Positions 7,567 through 16,967 are shown, counted from the stretch's first letter. The stretch is DNA of 64,000 nucleotides from Clostridiaceae bacterium JG1575 (GCA_002838815.1 LQGW01000062.1:1-64000); one strand, 5' to 3'. Made by a program: numbers and translations. Notes: generated by a model not told the origin, from the letters alone.

Positions 7567-7584
7567 AACGTCCTAGTGCCTTTT

Positions 7585-8499
7585 TTAGGATTTCACATCC
7601 AGCAGTAACGCGGCAAACTCTTGGGCGTCAAAATCCTGAAGATCATCGATGCCCTCCCCAACGCCGATGTAGCGCACTGGAACTCCGAGGCTTTGCTTCA
7701 CCGAGAGCACAACGCCCCCCTTGGCGGTTCCGTCAAGCTTCGTTAAGATGATGCCGTCGATGTTGGCAACTTGTTTGAATTCCTGCGCCTGATTGATGGC
7801 GTTTTGTCCGGTGGTGGCATCGAGGACCAGCAGCGCTTCTTTATGGGCGGTTGGATATTCCCGGTCGATGATCCGATTGATTTTCTCCAGTTCCTTCATG
7901 AGATTCTTCTTGTTGTGCAGCCGGCCCGCCGTATCAATCAACAAGACCTCCGTTCCCCGGGCCTTGGCAGCCTGCAACGAATCAAAGACCGTGGCTGCGG
8001 GATCGGATCCTTCCTGATGCCGGATGATCTCAACGTCGGCCCGTTTGGCCCAAACCTCCAGCTGATCGATGGCCGCTGCACGAAAGGTGTCGCCTGCAGC
8101 CAGCAGCACTTTTTTTCCCTCTTGTTTGAATTTATGGGCAAGTTTGCCGATGGAGGTGGTTTTCCCCACGCCGTTGACCCCCATAATCAAAAGCACCGCC
8201 GGAATTTTCAGCGGCTCCAAATCCTCTTGATCCATGTATTCGGCAATGACGCTCGCCAAGGCTGGCTTGACGTCTTGAACGCGGTTGATTTTTTCAGAAC
8301 GGATTTTCTCGCGCAGACGCTCAATGAGTTCATCGGCGGTTCGAGCGCCCACATCGGATACAATGAGCGCCTCCTCCAGTTCGTCGTAGAGATCGTCATC
8401 AATGTATACGGCCACCTGGAATACTTCATTGATTCGATCGGTGAGGCTGTTTCGGGTTTTTTCCAACCCTTTTTTTAATTTTTCAAAAAATCCCGCCAC
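7585..8499 (-). CDS. ftsY: Signal recognition particle receptor FtsY
   Basis: FtsY is the membrane-bound SRP receptor GTPase that pairs with Ffh. At 304 residues it has only the N and G domains, without the long acidic A domain of enterobacteria, as is common in Bacillota. The P-loop GVNGVGKTT is at residues 107-115, followed by GDTFRAAAIDQLE, DTAGRLHNK and TKLDGTAKGG. The start is GTG at 8499, sharing its first base with the smc stop TAG, so translation is coupled to smc. Downstream, an IS30 fossil separates it from ylxM-ffh. Confidence 0.97.
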   Translation of the reverse strand: MAGFFEKLKKGLEKTRNSLTDRINEVFQVAVYIDDDLYDELEEALIVSDVGARTADELIERLREKIRSEKINRVQDVKPALASVIAEYMDQEDLEPLKIPAVLLIMGVNGVGKTTSIGKLAHKFKQEGKKVLLAAGDTFRAAAIDQLEVWAKRADVEIIRHQEGSDPAATVFDSLQAAKARGTEVLLIDTAGRLHNKKNLMKELEKINRIIDREYPTAHKEALLVLDATTGQNAINQAQEFKQVANIDGIILTKLDGTAKGGVVLSVKQSLGVPVRYIGVGEGIDDLQDFDAQEFAALLLDVKS

Positions 8500-11400
8500 T
8501 ACGGTGCATCCTCCTTAAAATGGTCCAAATCCACGGAGACAATCTTCGAGATGCCCCGCTCTTCCATTGTAACACCATAGAGAACGTTTGCCGCCTCCAT
8601 GGTGCCTTTGCGATGAGTAATGAGTATAAACTGCGTTTCTTGGGCAAACTCCTTGAGAAAACTTGCATAGCGGTAGACGTTGGCATCGTCCAAGGCTGCT
8701 TCAATCTCATCCAAAAAACAAAAGGGCGAGGGTTTCATGCGAAGAATCGCAAAAGTCAACGCGATGGCTGAGAGCACCTTCTCTCCTCCTGAGAGCAAAT
8801 TGATGTTCTGCAGCTTCTTGCCGGGCGGCTGGACGTTGATGTCAATGGCCCCCGTCAATTCATCCCCCTCGCCCAAAAGCAATTCTCCCGTTCCGCCATT
8901 GAAGAGCTGGCGAAAGGTTTCTCGGAAGTTCCTTGAAAGAATGACAAAATTCTCCCGAAAAAGCGTACGCATTTTTTTGGTGACCTCGGCGATGAGATTT
9001 AACAACTCCGCACGGGCACTTAAAAGATCGTTGCGCTGACCTTGAAGAAATTCATAATGAGTCGATACCTTCTCATATTCTTCTAGGGAGCTGAGGTTGA
9101 CGCGGCCCAAAGAAGTGATGGCGCTTTTGAGTTCCCCCATGCGTCGTCGGGCCTTTGCCTTGGATTCTAGGGGAATGGCCTCGTCTTTGGCCTCAGCCAG
9201 CGTGAGGTTTAAATCTTCGTTGAGACGCCGCAAAAGCTCTTCTTCTTCCTCCTTCGCACGCTCCAGCATCAGTTGAACCTTGTACAATTCCTTGGACAAG
9301 AAGTCCGCTTCTGAGCGAAGGGTTTCCAGGTGGTTTTCCCGCTCCTTCAAACGGGCCTTGAGGGAGACCTCTTGCATGTCCAGTGCATCGTAAGCCTGAT
9401 CCAGCGCTGCCATCGCTTGTTGGTGCTCTTCCATCGCTGCCGTTTTTTCCCCCAAGCTGCAAACAAGCTCTTGGGCGCTGGTGCGGTGCGAGTGAAGCTG
9501 TTCGAGGGCTTGGCTTTTTCGCAAAGCGTTCTCTTCTTCGCGTTGCGACAGACGCAGGAGCGCCGCATCCATTTGTTCTTTTTCCCCTTGAACCTTCTGT
9601 AGGCTCAGGCGCTGGTTGGCCAGGGCGTCGCGCAAGGCATCGCTTTGAGCAAAAAGCATTTTTCGCTCTTCTCGCAGGTGCTCTCGCTCGGTAAGGGCCT
9701 GCTCTTGCTTTTCTTCAATGCGGGAGAGGCTCGCTTTGGCCTCTTGTGCCGCCTCAGTGGCTGCGGCCAGTTGCGTTTGCACCGCTTCCTTCGTGCTCGT
9801 TTGATCCTGGAGTACTTCCTCCATGCGTCGAACCTCACGGCGAAAGCCCTCAATACGCTCGCTCAGCCGTGCGGCTTCAAGCTCCGCAGCCCGTCGTTTT
9901 TCCCGAAGCGCGCGCACAACGTCTGTTTGCCGCGCCAGGGCTTCCCGGAGCCCTTCCAAGGCGATCTGCTCGCCTGCAAGGGTTGCCCGAGCTGCCCGAA
10001 GTTGCTCCCCTAAGGATTCGATCTGCGCTCGCCGCGAGACCACTCCGGCGCTGCCTCCTTTTTGGCTCCCGCCCGTCATGGCGCCCCCCGGGGCAATGAT
10101 GTCCCCCTCCAGGGTGACAATTTTAATCCGATACCCCGTTTCTCGGGCGGCGAGGACCGCTTCATCCATGGTGCGCAGCACCAAGGTTCGCGCTAAGATG
10201 CTGTCGATGATTTCTCGAAACGCTGGGGCTGTCTCCACAAGATCGGACGCAAATCCCAACGCCTGGACCGTTTTAAGCTGTGGCATCGGAATGCGCCGAG
10301 CTTTGATGATGTTTTGCGGAAGAAACGTGCAACGACCGAGACGATGCTTTTTCAAAAGCGCAATGAGCGCCTTGGCTTCCTCATCGGTTTTGGTGATGAC
10401 GTTGCCCACATAGCCGCCCAAGGCCGCTTCGATGGCCAAGGCGTGCTCGGGTTTGGCTTGAAGAACATCCCCGATAAGGTGGGTGTCCTTTTCGAGAGGG
10501 GAGCGACTGGTTTTCAAAAATCGGAAGAGATCCCGCACGCTTTTTTGATAGCCCTCGTGGCTCTGCTCCAGCTGCTGGAGCATGGTTTGTTTCGAGGCCC
10601 CTTCCCGAAGCTCGCTTTTAAGCTCGTCCATACGCCGAGCCGTGTGTTTGCGGGAAGCATCCAGGGATGCCAGAGCCTCTTCTTCCTTTTCTAGAATTTC
10701 TCGATCCGCCAGATCCTTCTCTTCAAGAACTCGGCGCTGCGCCTCCAAGGAAGCGGCGCCTTCCTCATTGAGCCTGAGCGTCGTCTCATATCCTTCATCA
10801 AGGTTTGAGAGACTTTCTTCTCGCGCGAGAAGATATTCTTTACGGCTTTGGGCTTGTTGCAGCGCTTGCTGGGCGTCCTTATAGGCTTCTTGCAGCGCGG
10901 CTTCTTGATCTTTGGCCGCTTGGTTTTCAGCTTCGGCGGCCTGGATATCCCCTTCGATTTCGCTCACGGATTCGGCCGCCGCAGCCAAATCCGCGGTTTG
11001 GACCAAAAGGCGTTGTTCCAGGATCGCTAGAGCTTCTTCTTCTTGCTTTCGTTGAACCACTGCGCGCCCAGCTTCCTCTTCCAATACGGTTAAGATCGCT
11101 TGGGCTTTTTCGGCGCCTTCCTCATGAGTGCGGATTTTTTCTTCATCCAAGGCGCGCTGAGCACTCGCTGCTTCTTTTTCACTTTGGTGGCGGTAAAAGG
11201 CTTCTTTTTTGCTGGCTTTTTCCTTTCCCAACGTGTCCAATCGGTTTTTTTCCTCTTCCAAGGCGTCGTCCAAGGCGATGCGTTGCGCTTCTTTTTCGCT
11301 CGAGGCGCCCGCCAACCCTTGACGTTGGTGCTCCAAAGCCTCTTGTTTTTCCAAAAGCTCACTGAGATCCGAAAGAATCAAAGAAGTCTGTAACGTCCGC

Positions 11401-12065
11401 AACTCCTTGGAGAACACTAAGAATTCCTCGGCTTTCTTTTTTTCCGTTCTCAAGGGGCCCAGGCGTTCCTCATAGGTGGATAGAATATCCTCAACGCGGA
11501 TGAGGTTTTCTTCCGCTGCGCGAAGCTTGCGTTCTCCCTCTTCCTTGCGAGTTTTAAACTTAGTGATGCCCGCTGCTTCTTCCACTAGGCCCCGTCGCTC
11601 TTCGGGTTTGCCCGACAAAATCGCGTCAATTTTGCCCTGCCCAATGATGGAATAACCTTCCCGCCCGATGCCCGTATCCATGAAGAGCTCATGGATGTCT
11701 CGCAGCCGGACGGCCTGATTGTTTAAAAGGTATTCACTTTCTCCCGAACGGTAAAGACGCCGTGTTACCGTGACTTCATTGTAGGGCACGGGGAGACTTT
11801 GGCAGCTGTTGTCTAGGGTCAATGAGACGCTGGCCTGTCCCAAGGGTTTACGAAACTGAGTGCCGGCGAAAATGACATCCTCCATTTTGCCGCCGCGCAG
11901 CTGCTTGACGCTTTGTTCCCCCAACACCCAGCGAACGGCGTCGGAAATATTGGATTTCCCCGAACCATTGGGCCCGACAACGGCCGTAATCCCCGAGCCG
12001 AAGCTCAGGTCCGTTTTATCCGCAAAGGACTTAAAGCCCCGAATTTCCAAATTCTTTAAATGCAT
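8499..12065 (-). CDS. smc: Chromosome partition protein SMC
   Basis: SMC is the ATPase that with ScpA and ScpB extrudes DNA loops and compacts the chromosome. The protein of 1188 residues starts MHLKNLEIRGFKSFADKT with Walker A GPNGSGKSN at 31-39. Two long coiled coils flank a hinge around residues 515-670 (HLIGDVLQAKPEHALAIEAA, VGNVITKTDEEA). The C-terminal head has the signature LLSGGEKVLSAIAL and Walker B FCFLDEIEAALDD. The ATG at 12065 lies inside the end of the radical SAM gene (10-bp overlap); the open frame extends upstream but those residues are not SMC-like. Confidence 0.97.
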   Translation of the reverse strand: MHLKNLEIRGFKSFADKTDLSFGSGITAVVGPNGSGKSNISDAVRWVLGEQSVKQLRGGKMEDVIFAGTQFRKPLGQASVSLTLDNSCQSLPVPYNEVTVTRRLYRSGESEYLLNNQAVRLRDIHELFMDTGIGREGYSIIGQGKIDAILSGKPEERRGLVEEAAGITKFKTRKEEGERKLRAAEENLIRVEDILSTYEERLGPLRTEKKKAEEFLVFSKELRTLQTSLILSDLSELLEKQEALEHQRQGLAGASSEKEAQRIALDDALEEEKNRLDTLGKEKASKKEAFYRHQSEKEAASAQRALDEEKIRTHEEGAEKAQAILTVLEEEAGRAVVQRKQEEEALAILEQRLLVQTADLAAAAESVSEIEGDIQAAEAENQAAKDQEAALQEAYKDAQQALQQAQSRKEYLLAREESLSNLDEGYETTLRLNEEGAASLEAQRRVLEEKDLADREILEKEEEALASLDASRKHTARRMDELKSELREGASKQTMLQQLEQSHEGYQKSVRDLFRFLKTSRSPLEKDTHLIGDVLQAKPEHALAIEAALGGYVGNVITKTDEEAKALIALLKKHRLGRCTFLPQNIIKARRIPMPQLKTVQALGFASDLVETAPAFREIIDSILARTLVLRTMDEAVLAARETGYRIKIVTLEGDIIAPGGAMTGGSQKGGSAGVVSRRAQIESLGEQLRAARATLAGEQIALEGLREALARQTDVVRALREKRRAAELEAARLSERIEGFRREVRRMEEVLQDQTSTKEAVQTQLAAATEAAQEAKASLSRIEEKQEQALTEREHLREERKMLFAQSDALRDALANQRLSLQKVQGEKEQMDAALLRLSQREEENALRKSQALEQLHSHRTSAQELVCSLGEKTAAMEEHQQAMAALDQAYDALDMQEVSLKARLKERENHLETLRSEADFLSKELYKVQLMLERAKEEEEELLRRLNEDLNLTLAEAKDEAIPLESKAKARRRMGELKSAITSLGRVNLSSLEEYEKVSTHYEFLQGQRNDLLSARAELLNLIAEVTKKMRTLFRENFVILSRNFRETFRQLFNGGTGELLLGEGDELTGAIDINVQPPGKKLQNINLLSGGEKVLSAIALTFAILRMKPSPFCFLDEIEAALDDANVYRYASFLKEFAQETQFILITHRKGTMEAANVLYGVTMEERGISKIVSVDLDHFKEDAP

Positions 12066-13072
12066 ATTTCTATGGGGGCTTGGCCCCTTCTCCTTAATGT
12101 CACAACGCCGCGGACTTGGTGAAAATCCCCATGAACCGCCAGAGTTTTGGGCAGCGTTGACCGGTATTGTTTTCTGTTGGCGTTTAAAATGGACGCATCG
12201 TAGGGATGGATCCAAAGCTGGGCCTTGGCATCGCCGGCAAGGGCGCAAGCAATCCGTCCCGCAAGCCTTCGGCTCAACACCAGCTCTCGAAGGGCGGGAT
12301 GATGCGGCCCACAAATCAGGCTCTTTAAAAGGCTTGGGGTCTCTTGCAGACCCATGCGAAGAATCTCAATGCCCTCTTCGTCCAAAAAGGTCATCATCTC
12401 TTGGAGATGCGCTACGGTCTCTTCCAAAGAACGCGGCGCATAGCGTCCCTCCCGGTAAAGCCTCTCCAGAGGCGTTCCCCGAAGCACCAGCGTCGGATAA
12501 AGGCGAACCGCCTCGGGGCGAAGAGCAGCCGAGGCCCGAAGACTATAAAGATCCCCGGAAAAACTCGCCCCCAAAAGCCCCGGCATGAGCTGGTGCACTA
12601 AATGCAAATCTGCCTCACAGATGGCCTTGGACGCCCGAATCGTATCCGCTGCCGTATGGAACCGCCCACTTTGCCAAAGGACCTCATCTTCCATGCTTTG
12701 TACGCCAAGCTCCACGGTTTCTACTCCATAGGCCTTCAGCCGTTCCAAGCCTTCCTGGGTTATGGCATCGGGTCGGGTGGACACTCGCAAACTCTTCAAG
12801 GTTCCGTTGACTCGATAAGGGAAAATGGCGGATAAAAGCCGCTCTTGGTCCGACCAGGGCAAGGCGGTGAAGGAGCCGCCGTAGAAGGCCGCTTCAACGG
12901 GCTGTGATGGGTCCTTTACCGATTGAAGATAGCGCTCCAGCGTATCTTGGAGTTCTTTAGGGGAAGGCAGCTGTTGGGCGAGGGCGCCGCTGATGGTTTC
13001 CTGATTGCAAAAAATGCACCGATGCCCGCAGCCGGCAAAGGGAATGAAAAAAGGAACAATCATTCGCTTCAA
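12056..13072 (-). CDS. Radical SAM protein, Elp3-like, unknown substrate
   Basis: The 338-residue protein carries the radical SAM cluster motif C-x3-C-x2-C at Cys15, Cys19 and Cys22 (AGCGHRCIFCNQ), which binds a 4Fe-4S cluster and cleaves S-adenosylmethionine. Also visible are AAFYGGSFTALP and ETVELGVQSMEDEVL, which resemble the radical SAM part of Elp3-like and coproporphyrinogen-oxidase-like enzymes. There is no obvious acetyltransferase domain. The start overlaps the rnc stop by 4 bp and the end overlaps smc by 10 bp, so rnc, this gene, smc and ftsY form one tightly coupled unit. Its placement next to RNase III suggests an RNA substrate, but that is inference. Confidence 0.85.
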   Translation of the reverse strand: MKRMIVPFFIPFAGCGHRCIFCNQETISGALAQQLPSPKELQDTLERYLQSVKDPSQPVEAAFYGGSFTALPWSDQERLLSAIFPYRVNGTLKSLRVSTRPDAITQEGLERLKAYGVETVELGVQSMEDEVLWQSGRFHTAADTIRASKAICEADLHLVHQLMPGLLGASFSGDLYSLRASAALRPEAVRLYPTLVLRGTPLERLYREGRYAPRSLEETVAHLQEMMTFLDEEGIEILRMGLQETPSLLKSLICGPHHPALRELVLSRRLAGRIACALAGDAKAQLWIHPYDASILNANRKQYRSTLPKTLAVHGDFHQVRGVVTLRRRGQAPIEICI

Positions 13073-13752
13073 GAAGGGTCCTTTCCCGTAGCAAGCTTAC
13101 TTAAGGCATCCCGGGCGGCTTCTTGCTCAGATTCTTTTTTACTCATGCCTTCGCCCTTACCCATAGTAATTTCATCAATGGCCACGCGGGTATAAAATTT
13201 GCGGCGGTGCGGCGGTCCCTCATACTTCAACAGATCGTAGCGGATCTGCACGGCGCCGGCTTCTTGCAAAAGCTCTTGCAGACGCGTTTTGTAATCCATA
13301 ATGATCTCATTGTTTTTGGCTCGAGCGATGAGATCTTCGAAATTCGTCAAAATAAAGCCCCGCGCTACCTCCATGCCTTGGTCCAAATAAAGCGCAGCAA
13401 TCACCGCCTCCACCGCATCCGCCAAAAGAGAGGCGCGCTGGCGACCGCCCGTGGCTTCCTCTCCATGAGATAAAAGCAGATAGCGGCCCAGATTCCAGCG
13501 CTTGGCGACCTCGTGCAAAGAAGGCTCGCAGACAATCATGGCACGGATTTTCGTCAAATCCCCTTCCTGTTTGCCATCCCCCGTCTCATATAAATGCTCT
13601 GTGATGCAAAGCTGCAGTACGGCATCTCCTAAAAACTCCAGCTTTTCATTGCTGGAGCGCTCCTCCTGCTGGTTGGCAAAAGAGGAGTGCGTCATGGCAA
13701 GGTCCAAGAGTTCCGGACGACGGAACACAATGCCCAATTCCTTGATCTGCAT
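13069..13752 (-). CDS. rnc: Ribonuclease III
   Basis: RNase III cleaves double-stranded RNA and matures rRNA precursors. The signature NEKLEFLGDAVLQL and the second catalytic region LLADAVEAVIAALYLDQG are present, followed by a C-terminal double-stranded RNA-binding domain (DYKTRLQELLQEAG to the end). The ATG at 13752 has AAAGGAG upstream and gives 227 residues, the normal length. It heads the run rnc, radical SAM gene, smc, ftsY. Confidence 0.96.
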   Translation of the reverse strand: MQIKELGIVFRRPELLDLAMTHSSFANQQEERSSNEKLEFLGDAVLQLCITEHLYETGDGKQEGDLTKIRAMIVCEPSLHEVAKRWNLGRYLLLSHGEEATGGRQRASLLADAVEAVIAALYLDQGMEVARGFILTNFEDLIARAKNNEIIMDYKTRLQELLQEAGAVQIRYDLLKYEGPPHRRKFYTRVAIDEITMGKGEGMSKKESEQEAARDALSKLATGKDPS

Positions 13753-13867
13753 GAATGTATCTCCTTTGGTCATAAAGGCCATTGATCAACCGGCTGATCG
13801 CCTGAAGGCCAGTTCAGCAATGGACTTTGTGGAGGGGCGCTTCCCCATCCGTTGATCCTACCCCCTT

Positions 13868-13873
13868 ATTATA
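13868..13873 (-). promoter_or_regulatory. Extended -10 promoter upstream of rnc
   Basis: On the minus strand TATAAT is preceded by TGA, giving the extended -10 form TG-N-TATAAT. No good -35 is seen. The leader to the rnc ATG is about 110 bases. Confidence 0.5.
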
Positions 13874-14044
13874 TCAAAAAAGGGGGGCCCCTCGCCTTCT
13901 TTCGGGGGGCGTTATGGCGTCAACTTACGGTCGGTTCAAATCTCGAATACCCCTTGGCTGTTGTTTGCTGCCCCAAGCTTAGGCCTTATTCCCCCCCGTG
14001 CAGTGCAGGATATCGGACCGCCCCCCCCTTTACCGGAGATCTTT

Positions 14045-14081
14045 AGCCCTTATCACCAGCCCTTATCACCAGCCCTTCTCC
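14045..14081. repeat. 13-bp tandem repeat
   Basis: Two exact copies of AGCCCTTATCACC are followed by an 11-base partial copy (AGCCCTTCTCC). It lies in the gene-free region upstream of rnc. The role is unknown. Confidence 0.7.
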
Positions 14082-14434
14082 AGCTTCATGCGACGAGCTT
14101 TTGTCCTCTTTTTCTTTTCCTTGGCAAAGAAAGAGGCCCGAAGGGCTCCGCGGTTCCACTTTTACGCGGCGCACCTAGGTCTTTCGCTCAACGGCTTTGC
14201 ACTGCGTTGCTTCGTAGAATCCCCCCAGGTTTTCTTCATCAAAAAGCGCATTTGTTGGATTGGTCCATCCATGGGCATCTCGCTGGATGGTCCTTAGGGC
14301 TAACATTGGCCCAAGCAAAGTCTGACTCTAACCCGTTCAAGGCTTATCTTGAAGTTCTTCGATGCTCTTTAGTTCGTTTTTTTGTTGTGGTGCTGCGTGT
14401 TTTCCTACTTTTAACCCCTCAGAATCGACCGAAC

Positions 14435-14483
14435 AAAAAAAGCCCGGGAATACTGATCATTTCAGTATTCCCGGGCTTTTTTT
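14435..14483. terminator. Strong bidirectional terminator
   Basis: A perfect stem with arms GCCCGGGAATACTGA and TCAGTATTCCCGGGC around a 5-base loop, flanked by seven A on one side and seven T on the other. It can end transcription in both directions. It lies about 300 bases beyond the acpP stop. Confidence 0.9.
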
Positions 14484-14786
14484 GTCTTTGTTTCCATTGA
14501 CTTTATAACCCCAAATTCCCTGGAATCCATCTCTTTGCTGGATGCTCAAACCATTCATCAACTCAGGTTCGGAATCTTTGCAGGGACTGGGGCAAAGATC
14601 CCGAACACGGGGGACTCTGGGTTGTCCCCGGGATCCTTGCGGCTCAAGCAGCACCACCAAAACTGCATCGCGGTTTTTTCTCACGGGATCCAAAGTAGGG
14701 GTAGGTGATTCTCTGAACTGCTCCCACTACCGGGTCCACTGATTGGGGGGGGCCTGAAAACCGGCCGTTGGAATCCCTCGTAAGAT

Positions 14787-15020
14787 CTATTCTTCGCCGC
14801 GGGCTTCTTGAATAAACTGGACCAAATCGGCGACGGTTTTTGTATTGCTGGCCTCATCTTCGGGCATGGTCAGGTCAAACTCATCTTCCAGGGCCATGAT
14901 CACCTCCATCAGGTCCAAGGAATCGGCGCCCAAATCTTCAAATCCCATATCCATACGGATTTCCTCTGGAGACATCCCCAGCTTATCTGCTATAATGTCA
15001 CGAACCTTTTCAAATACCAT
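14787..15020 (-). CDS. acpP: Acyl carrier protein
   Basis: ACP carries growing acyl chains on a phosphopantetheine arm attached to the Ser of the DSL motif, seen here in FEDLGADSLDLMEVIMALED. The ATG at 15020 follows AAGGAGGGAAACC and gives the usual 77 residues. It lies just after plsX, whose product makes acyl-phosphate from acyl-ACP, so the pair serves fatty acid and phospholipid synthesis. The next upstream genes rpmF and ylbN are in the same direction. Confidence 0.96.
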   Translation of the reverse strand: MVFEKVRDIIADKLGMSPEEIRMDMGFEDLGADSLDLMEVIMALEDEFDLTMPEDEASNTKTVADLVQFIQEARGEE

Positions 15021-15100
15021 TGGTTTCCCTCCTTTTAAAAATCTGGATTCATCGTTGGGATTCCCACCGGAATCCCTTGTATCATAGTATGAGCCAGCCT

Positions 15101-16108
15101 CTATTGGCAACTGGTTTTTTCAAGTTCTTGTGCAAAGCGTTCGATGAAGCGAGCGTCTGAAACCTGAAGGGCCTGACCGATGGCGTTGGCAAAGGCCACT
15201 TCATCGGAAGATCCATGGGCTTTGACGACAATGCCTTTGAGTCCAAGAAAGGCCGATCCTCCGGTTTCTCGGTAGTCGTAGTGCTTCATCATGGTTTTCA
15301 GGGGCTTTTTAATAAGCAACCCACCCACTTTACCTCGAGGAGTAGCCATAAGGCTTTCCTTGATCATCTCCAACATGGTTTTCACCGTGCCTTCAAAGGT
15401 TTTTAAAATGGTATTGCCAACGAAGCCATCGGCAACCAGGACCTGGACATCGCCCCGAAGAGCTTCCCGCGGTTCGACGTTGCCGACGAAATGCAGGGAG
15501 TCATCCTCATTTAAAAGTGTGTACGCCGCTTTGGTCAGTTCGTTCCCTTTTTCTGCTTCAGCCCCAATGTTGATCAAGCCAATCTTTGGAGAAGGCACCT
15601 TCAGAATCGTTTCAAAATAGACCTTGCCCATGTGGGCAAACTGGTGCAGATTGATGGGCTTGCAGTCGGTGTTGGCGCCCACGTCAATGATCATGAAGGG
15701 GCCGTTTTTTCCTGGAATTAAGGGGGCAAGCGCCGGCCGATCAATCCCCTTCATGCGGCCGATGATGAATAAGCCCCCCGCCAAAAGCGCGCCCGTGGAG
15801 CCGGCAGAAATCACGCCTTCGCATGTTCCATCCCGAACCAATTCGATGGCTCGGCGCAAGGAGGAATCTTTTTTGCGTCGAATGGCCATCACCGGAGCCT
15901 CTTCAGTGGTGATGACTTCAGTGGTGGGCAGAATCTCAATGCGGCCAGGCGCCACCTCATGCAGGGCGAGTTCTTTCTTCAAAAGGGCCTCATCCCCCGT
16001 CAAAATGAGGGAGACATCAAATTGTTTTACGGCCCGCACCGCACCGGACACCACCGCTTGGGGCGCTTCATCCCCGCCCATGCCATCCACAGCAAATCGT
16101 TTGGTCAT
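15101..16108 (-). CDS. plsX: Phosphate acyltransferase PlsX
   Basis: PlsX converts acyl-ACP and phosphate to acyl-phosphate, the acyl donor for PlsY. The 335-residue protein begins FAVDGMGGDEAP and has GVISAGSTGALLAGG, PFMIIDVGANTDCKP, VLVADGFVGN and GGSAFLGLKGIVVKAHGSSD, all standard for the family. A GAGGAGG site precedes the ATG. It is followed by acpP 80 bases on and preceded by rpmF. Acyl-phosphate is also the product of fatty acid kinase, for which two FakA-like proteins are encoded in this window. Confidence 0.96.
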   Translation of the reverse strand: MTKRFAVDGMGGDEAPQAVVSGAVRAVKQFDVSLILTGDEALLKKELALHEVAPGRIEILPTTEVITTEEAPVMAIRRKKDSSLRRAIELVRDGTCEGVISAGSTGALLAGGLFIIGRMKGIDRPALAPLIPGKNGPFMIIDVGANTDCKPINLHQFAHMGKVYFETILKVPSPKIGLINIGAEAEKGNELTKAAYTLLNEDDSLHFVGNVEPREALRGDVQVLVADGFVGNTILKTFEGTVKTMLEMIKESLMATPRGKVGGLLIKKPLKTMMKHYDYRETGGSAFLGLKGIVVKAHGSSDEVAFANAIGQALQVSDARFIERFAQELEKTSCQ

Positions 16109-16227
16109 CGTCTTTGGACCTCCTCGTAATCAATGCCTCCATTTTACCATAAACCATCGTCCTTGCACCCAGACCTATCTTGGCCGGGGCGAAAGCCCTC
16201 GGAGAGAATCACGGGCAAAAAAGAAAG

Positions 16228-16264
16228 AAAAAGCGCAGATTGGGATGGCCCCATCTGCGCTTTT
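16228..16264. terminator. Terminator between rpmF and plsX
   Basis: The arms GCGCAGAT and ATCTGCGC, with inner pairing TGGG/CCCA, are flanked by A5 and T4. It lies about 10 bases after the rpmF stop and may reduce read-through into plsX-acpP. Confidence 0.75.
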
Positions 16265-16275
16265 CATGGATTCAA

Positions 16276-16464
16276 TTATTCGACATCAACCTTGGCGATG
16301 ATCTCCTGCCCATTGTAGTGTCCGCAATTCTTGCAAACTCTGTGAGAGAGCATCATTTCATGGCATTTGGGGCACTCAACGATGCTGGGTGCTGCGGCCT
16401 TGAACGTTTGGGCTCTTCTCCGGGCGGTTCTGCCCTTGGAGAATCTTCTTGCTGGATTTCCCAT
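16276..16464 (-). CDS. rpmF: 50S ribosomal protein L32
   Basis: The 62-residue protein starts MGNPARRFSKGRTARRRAQ and carries two CxxC pairs (CPKCHEMM and CKNCGHYNG) forming the zinc-binding type of L32. AAGGAGG lies upstream of the ATG. The order ylbN-rpmF-plsX is conserved across many Bacillota and links ribosomal and lipid genes in one unit. Confidence 0.96.
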   Translation of the reverse strand: MGNPARRFSKGRTARRRAQTFKAAAPSIVECPKCHEMMLSHRVCKNCGHYNGQEIIAKVDVE

Positions 16465-16466
16465 TT

Positions 16467-16967
16467 CTACACCTCCTTGAAATAATCCTTTAATGCGGCG
16501 AACCTCTCGTCCACCTGTTCCTTATCACAGTCACAGGCTTCCCGATTGAGATTGGCCCCGCATTCCTGACACAGGCCCTGGCAGCTTTCACTGCAAAGTG
16601 CCTGGATCGGCAGACTGGATATCAAATCTTTTGTGAGGAGGTCCGCAAGATCCACGGTGTCTCCTGGGGATAACAAAATGGTATCCTCATCGTCAGAGGA
16701 CTCCTCACTGGAATAGGTCTCTTGAACTTTAACATCCATGGACCGATCGAATGAGTCTAGGCAGCGATCGCAGATGAACCTCATCTTGGTGGTGAGGCAG
16801 ACATCCAGCGCCAACTGCCGGCCTGTTTGTTTGAGCGTGCCAACGGCCTTAATGGGATCCAAAAACTGAATCTCCTTGGATTCTTCCAAGGAAAGCGCCG
16901 GCCAAAATGAGAAGTTGAGATCTTTTACCACCGGCTTCGCCTTGGCATCCGAAAGTTCAATGATCAT
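16467..16967 (-). CDS. ylbN: DUF177 protein YlbN/YceD
   Basis: A 166-residue member of the YceD/DUF177 family, encoded directly before rpmF in most bacteria and implicated in 23S rRNA accumulation (known for the plant and E. coli homologues). Conserved CDRCLDSFDR and a C-terminal Cys-rich segment (CSESCQGLCQECGANLN) are visible. The ATG at 16967 has AGGAAGG upstream; the longer frame to 17024 adds residues not expected for the family and reaches the promoter. Its stop is two bases before the rpmF start. Confidence 0.9.
   Translation of the reverse strand: MIIELSDAKAKPVVKDLNFSFWPALSLEESKEIQFLDPIKAVGTLKQTGRQLALDVCLTTKMRFICDRCLDSFDRSMDVKVQETYSSEESSDDEDTILLSPGDTVDLADLLTKDLISSLPIQALCSESCQGLCQECGANLNREACDCDKEQVDERFAALKDYFKEV

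Larger units (their letters stand above)
13874..14786. other. Gene-free region between rnc and acpP
   Basis: About 900 bases with no gene I can support on either strand. It holds C-tracts around 13990-14030, a 13-bp tandem repeat (AGCCCTTATCACC, two copies plus a partial third) at 14045-14081, and the strong bidirectional terminator at 14435-14483. Open frames in it have no family resemblance and no ribosome sites. It could be a decayed insertion. Confidence 0.55.

Noticed and set aside
13938-13950. GGTTCAAATC resembling a tRNA T-loop
   Set aside because: The flanking bases do not form T, anticodon, D or acceptor stems.
13961-14500. A 179-codon plus-strand frame in the gene-free region
   Set aside because: No ribosome site, low-complexity composition rich in Pro and Leu, and it runs through a strong terminator.
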